NCBI GenBank assembly: GCA_020852155.1
Contig: JADZBJ010000364.1
Location: 1-5,340, forward strand
Length of the DNA stretch: 5,340 nt
From: Saprospiraceae bacterium
GTDB taxonomy: Bacteria; Bacteroidota; Bacteroidia; Chitinophagales; Saprospiraceae
Reading direction: 5' to 3'
Made by a program: the position numbers and the translations under genes. This document shows positions 1-5,192 of this stretch, one piece after another. The notes beneath the pieces were generated by a model. It saw only the letters and a program-made list of their open reading frames with translations, made no database searches and was not told the DNA's origin. Positions within the stretch are counted from its first letter, which is position 1, and each line of letters starts with the position of its first letter.

Positions 1-617
1 AATGCGGCGCCTGTCGCACCGGTATTATTACCTTTGATTGTCAACGCTGGCATAGTGGCCAACTTCCCATTTGTGACAGCATTGTTCTCGATCAGCGACG
101 TTCCTATCGGATTAACACTCAATGGGTCGCCGCTTGATCCGTCGCCGGACAGTGTAGCATCCGTCACCACAGAGCCACCGCCACCTCCGCCAGTAATACA
201 GGCAGAAATCGTGTTAGTCACGGAGGTATAGGAGGATACCGTTGTATATTTTACTCTGGGACTGGTGCGTATCGTCATCACCGCCTTGTTATTCACGTCC
301 GGGATGACCTCGGCGATCATCCTGACATTGAAAAGCAGCGTTGTAGATTGTGGCTGCCCAGATATGTTTTCGACAACACTGAGCGACACCAGGTTTGAGC
401 ACGATGCGCTCTGGATGGCACTCATTGTCTGCGATACATTCAATCGCGCCTGAGTTTGGCCATAGGTAATGACGCTGCCAGACGGCGTGCCGGCGCGAAC
501 AAACACGATATCGTCAATCGAAATCGAGATAGATTTGCCTGCCGAGGTGAGTTTCATCACCTGGGATTGCGCGGTAATCGCAAAGAGGGTAAGTATCAGG
601 GAAAATAAAAAACGCAT
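1..617 (-). CDS. Signal-peptide protein with tail-fibre-like motif (3' end outside window)
   Basis: The gene starts at ATG 617 and stays open for 205 codons to the left edge, so its C-terminus is not visible. Residues 1-17 form a classical export signal: Met-Arg, a Leu/Phe/Ile-rich core, then ITAQSQ, with likely cleavage near ITA-QSQ. Residues 20-140 are beta-rich and Ser/Thr-rich, with one SISISIDD stretch and two cysteines (in SASCSN and ISACIT). A run of six glycines near residues 143-148 acts as a hinge to TDATLSGDGSSGDPLSV, then ENNAVTNGKL and TIKGNNTGATGAA. The 'LSGDGSSGDPLSV' and 'TIKGNxTGATG' phrases are typical of phage tail-fibre and appendage shafts, especially in Bacteroidota phages (from memory of the family). 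The gene follows the 208-aa gene by 18 bases, with an AT-rich leader and no Shine-Dalgarno. A secretion signal on a tail-fibre-like protein is odd. It could instead be a secreted adhesin or a cell-surface protein of a prophage. Confidence 0.85.
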   Translation of the reverse strand, partial: MRFLFSLILTLFAITAQSQVMKLTSAGKSISISIDDIVFVRAGTPSGSVITYGQTQARLNVSQTMSAIQSASCSNLVSLSVVENISGQPQSTTLLFNVRMIAEVIPDVNNKAVMTIRTSPRVKYTTVSSYTSVTNTISACITGGGGGGSVVTDATLSGDGSSGDPLSVNPIGTSLIENNAVTNGKLATMPALTIKGNNTGATGAA

Positions 618-635
618 GATTCAGTATTTTATTTA

Positions 636-1262
636 TCAAAATTCAGATTCGGCCAGGGCAAAGTGCTCGGCCCATCCAACAATAGAGTCTTGTGTAACGG
701 TATCGTTGATAATCTCTTTCACGAAGGCATCGGGGAATAACCCGCGCTCGATCTTATCAATATCCTCATCCAGTTTCACCAGTTGCGTGGCGGCAGTTTG
801 CCGCAGTTTGGTCATCTCATCCTTCTCATCTGGTTTTGCCGGCGCCCGCACCAACGCCTTCTGGAAGTGTGCATGCATTTTGAGGGCAAACCACGTCTCG
901 AATTTCGCATTGTTGATCATTTTGAAGTATGCCGTCAGCACTTCGCCAAACCACCAGTGATTACCGGTTATCACTTCCCACACCAAACTTTCCGGCTTTA
1001 TATGCAGCGCATCAAGGCATCCGCGCTCCCTTTCCTCGAAGTCTCGCTCGTCGTAATATGGGCTATGCGGGTCCACCAAGAGAATGACGAAGCCTACCAA
1101 AAGGGACAAATCCTTTTTGGTAGGCTTTAATGTTTCGCCAACTTTCTGGAAGTTTGGCATAGACGACAAATGGGTACGGCGACTGAGCGGCTTGTAGTGC
1201 TCCCAAATCGTCATACCCATAGGGACCTCAAAAGGGTCGAATTTCATCTTTATTTCAGCCAT
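636..1262 (-). CDS. Conserved-looking phage protein of unknown function, 208 aa
   Basis: I do not recognise a named family. The protein is soluble, with no signal peptide or membrane helix. Residues 50-90 carry a hydrophobic stretch (LSLLVGFVILLVDP) followed by DPHSPYYDERDFEERERG. That layout resembles the 'YDxxSPY...DFNERK' phrase I remember from unnamed proteins in virion gene clusters of Bacteroidota phages; this is recall only. Residues 92-135 are Trp/Phe-rich (VWEVITGNHWWFGE, AKFETWFALKMH). Residues 140-175 are charged and probably helical or coiled-coil (DEKDEMTKLRQ, LVKLDEDIDKIERG). The start ATG overlaps the stop of the tandem co-chaperonin gene by 8 bases (ATGGCTGA), so translation is probably coupled. 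The downstream neighbour is the signal-peptide tail-fibre-like gene. A structural or assembly role is plausible from position only. A long inverted repeat lies within the coding sequence, at codons 46-58. Confidence 0.8.
   Translation of the reverse strand: MAEIKMKFDPFEVPMGMTIWEHYKPLSRRTHLSSMPNFQKVGETLKPTKKDLSLLVGFVILLVDPHSPYYDERDFEERERGCLDALHIKPESLVWEVITGNHWWFGEVLTAYFKMINNAKFETWFALKMHAHFQKALVRAPAKPDEKDEMTKLRQTAATQLVKLDEDIDKIERGLFPDAFVKEIINDTVTQDSIVGWAEHFALAESEF
1089..1128 (-). repeat. Long inverted repeat / hairpin inside the 208-aa gene
   Basis: Left arm AAGCCTACCAAAA (1090-1102) is perfectly complementary to TTTTGGTAGGCTT (1115-1127). Beyond one C-A mismatch in the mRNA sense (1103/1114), two more G-C pairs (1104-1105 with 1112-1113) close on a six-base loop at 1106-1111. 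The mRNA would therefore carry a strong stem of about 15 pairs. In the direction of the gene the stem is followed by CGTCATTC, not a T run, so it is not a standard intrinsic terminator. The codons through it are ordinary (KPTKKDLSLLVG). Its role is unknown. Confidence 0.8.
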
Positions 1263-2022
1263 CCAAGTATCCGGTTACAAATGCCCGGTATAGGTAATAT
1301 AACGGGTATTTTGTTTCAGTGTTCAATAAGCGAAACGTATCCTCCTCAATCCGAACAGCCGCTTTGTGGTTGAAAGAGATCGTTTTACCTGCCAAAGATA
1401 CGTCAAAGTCGCCACCTTTTTCCGGCCACAGCAAATAACTGCGCACCAACATCCCTTCCGATACCACCGTGCCCCACCCAACCTCTTTATCCATTCCGCT
1501 GTCCAGCACCCCGGACTCATTGCCAACATCGCGCATTTCCACAAGAATTGCGCCATTTAGAGGATACAGGCTATTCGCCAAAAATAGCCATTCGCCAGTA
1601 CTTGTGTCGTACCCAGCAATAGGATGTGTCAATTCTGGATCCGAGTGCTGCAGCCGACCAATCAGGTCGTCATACCGTATCAGCATCCGACCATCGGGCA
1701 ATGTGACGTCTTCATCCATGTGTACAATGTAACGGAATAGTACAATATCGCCGACTTTCACTTCCATATCCACATCATAACTCAATGACCGCTCATTAAT
1801 AGCCCGCACGCGCTCCAGGTTGTCGCCAGCGACATCTTTGCCGTACATCAAAACTTCGTGACCACCATAATACAAATCGTCGCATACAGCCTCTATAATC
1901 CCGAAACAAGGCTTCAAAAGATGCGTCTCAGCAAACTCGGCAACGAGCAGCCCTGATTTATGATGATGTCCTGGTGTACCTATCGGTCGCACCAGGACAT
2001 AGTTTGTGTTTGGCTTAATCAT
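1255..2022 (-). CDS. Tandem-domain GroES-like co-chaperonin (two GroES folds), ~255 aa
   Basis: A co-chaperonin caps the chaperonin ring and closes the folding chamber. Two GroES-like units can be read. Unit 1 spans about residues 1-125: MIKPNTNYVLVRP matches the GroES opening strand, SGLLVAE (23-29) matches the mobile loop GGIVL, then FGIIEAV, VKVGDIVLFRY (88-98) and GRMLIRYDDLIG (111-122). Unit 2 spans about 151-250: LYPLNGAILVEM, SGVLDSG (170-176) in the mobile-loop place, GWGTVVSEG, LAGKTISFNHKAAVRIEED and an LYYLYRAFV end. Unit 1 has an enlarged segment between the GIIEAV and VKVGD strands (about residues 45-87), where GroES has its roof loop. I chose the ATG at 2022 because it forms an ATGA overlap with the previous stop and starts exactly at the GroES strand. 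An in-frame GTG at 2049 would add nine residues. Single-domain GroES is about 97 aa; tandem forms are known in plastid Cpn20. Unit 2 is the weaker match. Confidence 0.85.
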   Translation of the reverse strand: MIKPNTNYVLVRPIGTPGHHHKSGLLVAEFAETHLLKPCFGIIEAVCDDLYYGGHEVLMYGKDVAGDNLERVRAINERSLSYDVDMEVKVGDIVLFRYIVHMDEDVTLPDGRMLIRYDDLIGRLQHSDPELTHPIAGYDTSTGEWLFLANSLYPLNGAILVEMRDVGNESGVLDSGMDKEVGWGTVVSEGMLVRSYLLWPEKGGDFDVSLAGKTISFNHKAAVRIEEDTFRLLNTETKYPLYYLYRAFVTGYLDG

Positions 2023-2357
2023 GCCGTGATCGAGGATTGAAATATCCACCCTGTAATATCATCTTCGTGTACCACCTTGTATTCCACCTCATTCTCTTCT
2101 TCATCGTACAATTTGATGGATTGGCTGGCGGCACGCTTGTAACTGATCTGCTTTCCTTCCATGGATTCGGAAGTGTCTCCATTTAGCATCACATGAAACA
2201 TATCCAAGGCTTTCCCTGAATTATGCTTTACAATGGTGCCAATGGATAATTCCTTGTTTACGGAAGACACCTGCAAAACGGAGCCAGAATGGTCATCGAA
2301 TTGCGGCAGTACGAGCAGGTACTTCGGAACGAGTCGGTAGTCGGACAGTTTATACAT
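2019..2357 (-). CDS. groES: Single-domain GroES-like co-chaperonin, 112 aa
   Basis: This is the likely lid partner of the chaperonin encoded just upstream. The GroES pattern can be followed through the protein: YRLVPKYLLVLPQ (residues 7-19) as the first strand, DDHSGSVLQV (21-30) as the mobile loop with SVL in place of the IVL that docks on GroEL, LSIGTIVKHNSG (37-48) as the 'GxVvavG' strand, MEGKQISYKRAASQSIKL (66-83) as 'vkvGDxVlFxxyagxev', and EYKVVHEDDITGWI (92-105) matching the closing 'eyxivxexDILavi'. The length is slightly above the usual 95-100. Its ATG lies inside the last codons of the chaperonin gene (8-base overlap, ATGTATAA), and its stop overlaps the tandem co-chaperonin start by 4 bases. 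Sequence divergence from bacterial GroES is high; assignment rests on motif order plus context. Confidence 0.85.
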   Translation of the reverse strand: MYKLSDYRLVPKYLLVLPQFDDHSGSVLQVSSVNKELSIGTIVKHNSGKALDMFHVMLNGDTSESMEGKQISYKRAASQSIKLYDEEENEVEYKVVHEDDITGWIFQSSITA

Positions 2358-4083
2358 CTTCTTTGACCCAATTTTTTGTGGTTATCCACAGGTGAATTTC
2401 GGAGGCGGTATGCCGAACAGCGGAAATTACGCCGTGTGCTGAATCAAGGATGCCGGCTTCAACGGCATTAACAAGGCAGTGTTCTTCGAGTTTTGCAATG
2501 GAATTTACCGGTTGCCCAGGCGCCACTGCAATTTCGTCAGCAACGCGGCGGCTCCAGAAAACAAATTCGGGGGAAACGGAGATGGTTTTCCCAAAATCCG
2601 CACCACCCAAAAGGCTGATAATTGAGTCACTGGCATGTTTTTTCGTGCCCGCATTGGCAAAAATAGAGCGAATGAGTTGCTCTACGGACGCAGATACGGA
2701 TTCGGCGGCAATTACAGCCTCGTTTTCTTCATGCACGATAATATCAACATCGACAACATGATTGAAAGCATTCAGAAGTGCTTTGCCGCAGCCGGGAAGT
2801 ACGCCGTATTTCAGCGCGGACTGTGCCGCCAGATACGAGTCCTCGACAATTTCTTTGGACCACACCACAGCAGCCTGGGTCAGCCCCGGAATGCGGATAA
2901 TACCAACCGAACCGCTCAGGCGATTGATACGCTCCCGGATTGTTGGTTGATCTTCAACTGTCGCTTCTTTGTATTCGGACGCCAGGCGCTCCAGCAGGCC
3001 AGAAAGTGTCGGCTTGTTGGTCGGGCCTTCGGGCTGATTGTAAACGATGGTCGTTTTTTGCAGGGAAGACATGATGCGCGTGCAAGTGCCGGTATCTTTT
3101 TGCCATTTGAAGTCTTTCAGCAGGCTTCCCTTGTCTTTGGAGAAAACTTTTGCGCCGGTAAGGGCTGACAGGTCTTCAAAGAACTGGTTAACATCAATGC
3201 CGCGTGGAGGACGAACGCAGATAAGCGGCATAAGCCTGCCGTCTTTCATTTGCCGGCTAATCGCAGTCCCAAGAGCGACTCCATTCAGGTCGCTACAAAC
3301 CAGCACTAGACCGCGACCTTCGGTCTGTTTCAACGAATATTCCGTGAACGAAGTGGTTATGGCATTCAGGTCATTCATAGCAACCAGGGAATCGTTCACC
3401 AATACGATATACGGATCAATCCACTCTTCCTGGCGTTGGCCTTGCTGGAGGAAGTATGGGTGGTACAGGCCACCCGGGAACACGTAGCCGGGGATTTTTT
3501 CGGTTTCCAATTCGCCGGACTTCGAATATTCAACTTGCACCGAACCATCGGAGCCGATCTGGGCCACCAAGTTTGCCACGATTTCGCCGATAGCGGGATC
3601 ATTGTTGGCAGAAATGGTTGCAACTTTTTGCAAAAGCCCCATGTCAATATTGCCGTCCGCGTCCATGACCTGGATTGCGTTTTCGACCAGGTATTTCTCC
3701 ATTTGGCCGAGAATTTCAACAATACGGTCAGCAACCAAGCGCCGCACAACAGATTGACCGGTCTTTTCATACTCCGCAATTTGTTCCATCGCAGAGAGGT
3801 AGAGGGTTGCCAGCAATACAGTTGTCGTACTGGTGCCATCGCCAGCGGCTTTCAGGGTTGCTTCGGCAGCATCACGGAGACGACCAATAGCATTTCCTTT
3901 GATCGCATCGGCGGGCATGTAGGAACGAATGACCTGGGCGCCATCGCGGAAAATAAGCGCCGGCTGGTTTTGCCTGGTCAGCATGACAGGAGAACCGAAT
4001 GGCCCCATTGTCGAGGCAACCAAGTCCCGCATTTCGGTGATTGCCTCGGCAAACAGCGCATGGGATTGAATAATTTCACTCAT
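2350..4083 (-). CDS. groEL: Phage GroEL-like group I chaperonin (Hsp60), 577 aa
   Basis: This ATP-driven ring chaperonin folds proteins in the cytoplasm. The whole GroEL layout is present, though divergent: TMGPFG (25-30, GroEL TLGPKG), FRDGAQV (45-51), AAGDGTSTTTVLLA (79-92, the GDGTTT signature), TISANNDPAIGEIV (156-169), apical GGLYHPYF (204-211), TGAKVFS (309-315), RINRLSGSVGIIRI, VEDSYLAAQSALKYGVLPGCG (413-433) and EAGILD (542-547). By my alignment the four ATP-pocket aspartates D52, D87, D398 and D495 of E. coli correspond to D47, D82, D415 and D547, so it should hydrolyse ATP. Differences: GGG becomes GCG at 431-433, inter-ring E461 becomes K481, about 30 extra residues lie between 484 and 540, and the GGM tail is absent (it ends WVKEDV). 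It is first in the operon, about 40 bases below a likely promoter. No CIRCE operator is seen. Phage chaperonins of this kind are known, for example in phage EL, which works without a co-chaperonin. Confidence 0.96.
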   Translation of the reverse strand: MSEIIQSHALFAEAITEMRDLVASTMGPFGSPVMLTRQNQPALIFRDGAQVIRSYMPADAIKGNAIGRLRDAAEATLKAAGDGTSTTTVLLATLYLSAMEQIAEYEKTGQSVVRRLVADRIVEILGQMEKYLVENAIQVMDADGNIDMGLLQKVATISANNDPAIGEIVANLVAQIGSDGSVQVEYSKSGELETEKIPGYVFPGGLYHPYFLQQGQRQEEWIDPYIVLVNDSLVAMNDLNAITTSFTEYSLKQTEGRGLVLVCSDLNGVALGTAISRQMKDGRLMPLICVRPPRGIDVNQFFEDLSALTGAKVFSKDKGSLLKDFKWQKDTGTCTRIMSSLQKTTIVYNQPEGPTNKPTLSGLLERLASEYKEATVEDQPTIRERINRLSGSVGIIRIPGLTQAAVVWSKEIVEDSYLAAQSALKYGVLPGCGKALLNAFNHVVDVDIIVHEENEAVIAAESVSASVEQLIRSIFANAGTKKHASDSIISLLGGADFGKTISVSPEFVFWSRRVADEIAVAPGQPVNSIAKLEEHCLVNAVEAGILDSAHGVISAVRHTASEIHLWITTKNWVKEDV

Positions 4084-4122
4084 TTTAATGATTTTTGATG
4101 TTCAAAACATATTTCGAGAGGG

Positions 4123-4149
4123 CAAATATACGCGAATCACAGAAATAAA
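4123..4149 (-). promoter_or_regulatory. Probable Bacteroidota-type promoter of the chaperonin operon
   Basis: TATATTTG on the minus strand (4130-4123) matches the Bacteroidota sigma-ABfr -7 consensus TAnnTTTG exactly. The upstream element is weak: only TTTA at 4149-4146, with a 15-base spacer, against the usual TTTG at about 19-21. Transcription would begin near 4115, leaving a leader of about 30 bases before the chaperonin ATG. The leader is AT-rich (CAAAAATCATTAAA) and has no Shine-Dalgarno, which is usual in this phylum. The box sits in the largest gene-free gap of the window. Confidence 0.5.
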
Positions 4150-4155
4150 TGCGCT

Positions 4156-4338
4156 CTATGGCTTCCGAAGGCTTTCTTGAAAAAGCCGCTCCAATTCCGT
4201 ACAGTCAAAAACAGGCTCCCATGATTCACCCATTCTCCGCATCCAGACTCCACCAAAAGACCTTTTGTATTCATTCATTTCTGGCTCATCGGTTTCAACC
4301 ATAGCCACAGTAACCCGTGTGATTTTCAGTATTTTCAT
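4156..4338 (-). CDS. Small protein of unknown function, 60 aa
   Basis: I do not recognise this protein. It begins MKILKITRVTVAMVETDEP, which reads as a beta strand with no signal peptide. A Trp/Arg-rich middle follows (YKRSFGGVWMRRMGESWEPV), then an acidic helix (CTELERLFQESLRK). It looks like a small soluble alpha/beta protein. The ATG overlaps the stop of the HNH gene by 4 bases (ATGA), which supports it as a real, translationally coupled gene. It is the last gene before the promoter gap. Confidence 0.75.
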   Translation of the reverse strand: MKILKITRVTVAMVETDEPEMNEYKRSFGGVWMRRMGESWEPVFDCTELERLFQESLRKP

Positions 4339-4973
4339 GTGTCAAATGATTCAAGTTTTGAAATAATACGCCCGAGTTTCGATGTCGGCGCATTTTCGTA
4401 TTCATCGGTACACCGGTAAAATATCTTCCAGAACCGCTCCGGATCCATATCGAACAGGTAGTGCATGTCATCAACAAAGCAATCCAGTTCAATCATTTGC
4501 GGCACGGTTCCGTTTTCCCATTTCATGTGACAATCCCGGCATAGTAGCGTAATATTTTCCGGATTCGCCGCCAGGGCTATACTTTGCGATAGCGGAACCT
4601 TATGGCTGGCATCTATTGTCTGAAAGTGACGGCCACATCCTTTACACTCGGCGTATTCCCCATCCAGCGCCTCCATCTTTACCTCGGCTTTCATCTCCGC
4701 CACCTTCCTGGCGATCACCTTACCTTTCTCCGAGCGCATTGCTATTTTCGGACGCGGTATTGGTGGATTGAGTTTTCGTTTTTCCTGGGCCTTTTTCTGC
4801 CACTTTTCGTGCTGTTCTTTTTGCTTCCGCTTTTTCATTGCGAAGATCGACTCACCATGCTTTTCGATATGCGTACAGTTTGGGCAGCATTGCTCGCGCT
4901 TACTCTTTGCCGGAATGTACTGATACTGGCATACATCGCAGGTTGAGATTGGTGGCTCTGAATAAAACTCCAT
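4335..4973 (-). CDS. HNH endonuclease with N-terminal zinc ribbon, NinG/Rap-like architecture
   Basis: Predicted metal-dependent DNA endonuclease, 212 aa from the ATG at 4973. The N-terminal zinc ribbon is CDVC...CCPNC (residues about 12-33). A Lys/Glu/Gln-rich basic helix follows (about 45-75: KKRKQKEQHEKW, KAQEKRK), then a C-terminal HNH fold: CKGCG, DASHKVPLSQ (the first His), NPENITLLCRDCHMKWENG (the Asn and final His, with the second CxxC), about residues 111-157. All core HNH residues are present. Zinc ribbon, charged linker and HNH-like C-terminus is the order seen in lambda NinG (Rap), which acts on recombination intermediates. A generic or homing HNH enzyme is the alternative. An upstream in-frame TTG at 4979 adds two residues; I prefer the ATG. 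There is a 12-base gap from the gene upstream and an ATGA overlap with the gene downstream. Confidence 0.88.
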   Translation of the reverse strand: MEFYSEPPISTCDVCQYQYIPAKSKREQCCPNCTHIEKHGESIFAMKKRKQKEQHEKWQKKAQEKRKLNPPIPRPKIAMRSEKGKVIARKVAEMKAEVKMEALDGEYAECKGCGRHFQTIDASHKVPLSQSIALAANPENITLLCRDCHMKWENGTVPQMIELDCFVDDMHYLFDMDPERFWKIFYRCTDEYENAPTSKLGRIISKLESFDT

Positions 4974-4985
4974 GAGCAATAAAAA

Positions 4986-5192
4986 TTACTTAAAGAACAC
5001 CTTGGCTTTGTCTTGACTGCTCCAAACATGACCCCACGCATATTGCCATTCTATATCATGCGGCATATTCTTTTTGTGTTCATCCTCAATAGCAAGTACC
5101 GCTTCTTCCTTGGTGTAATAGTCACCAATAAAGTCACCCATTCCGCCGCTTGGGTAATAAGCGTCCCCATAAAATGCTAAAAAGTTTTTCAT
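4986..5192 (-). CDS. Small protein of unknown function, 68 aa
   Basis: Not assigned to a named family. The protein opens MKNFLAFYGDAYYPSGGMGDF, rich in Tyr, Gly and Asp. It continues IGDYYTKEEAVLAIEDEHK, a strand-turn-helix phrase, and ends with WQYAWGHVWSSQDKAKVFFK. This is the layout of small phage proteins I have seen with a 'YYPxGGxxDF...fdtxEEA' start and a C-terminal 'WxhV' phrase; that is recall only. It is probably cytoplasmic, with no signal or membrane segment. The ATG overlaps the previous stop by 4 bases (ATGA), supporting coupled translation. Base composition is more AT-rich than in the HNH gene next to it. Confidence 0.78.
   Translation of the reverse strand: MKNFLAFYGDAYYPSGGMGDFIGDYYTKEEAVLAIEDEHKKNMPHDIEWQYAWGHVWSSQDKAKVFFK

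Noticed and set aside
1089..1128. Hairpin as an intrinsic terminator
   Set aside because: In the gene's direction there is no T run after the stem, and the frame continues through it. On the plus strand only a short CTTTAA follows and there is no plus-strand gene to end.
2022..2049. GTG start giving a 264-aa tandem co-chaperonin
   Set aside because: It would overlap the previous gene by 31 bases. The ATG at 2022 gives the usual ATGA overlap and begins right at the first GroES strand. Not fully excluded, because an AGGG lies just before the GTG.
3436..4098. Long open frame (220 codons) on the plus strand opposite the chaperonin gene
   Set aside because: It lies fully antisense to a clear GroEL-family gene and its translation shows no recognisable domain. 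The other plus-strand frames at 469-960 and 2635-3168 fail for the same reason.
4098..4110. Small inverted repeat ATGTT-CAA-AACAT in the chaperonin leader as an operator
   Set aside because: Arms of five bases are common by chance in AT-rich DNA.
4084..4155. CIRCE heat-shock operator ahead of the chaperonin gene
   Set aside because: Neither TTAGCACTC nor its partner GAGTGCTAA is present, so HrcA-type control is not supported.
4973..4979. TTG start for the HNH gene
   Set aside because: An ATG two codons downstream is more usual and nothing before the TTG favours it.
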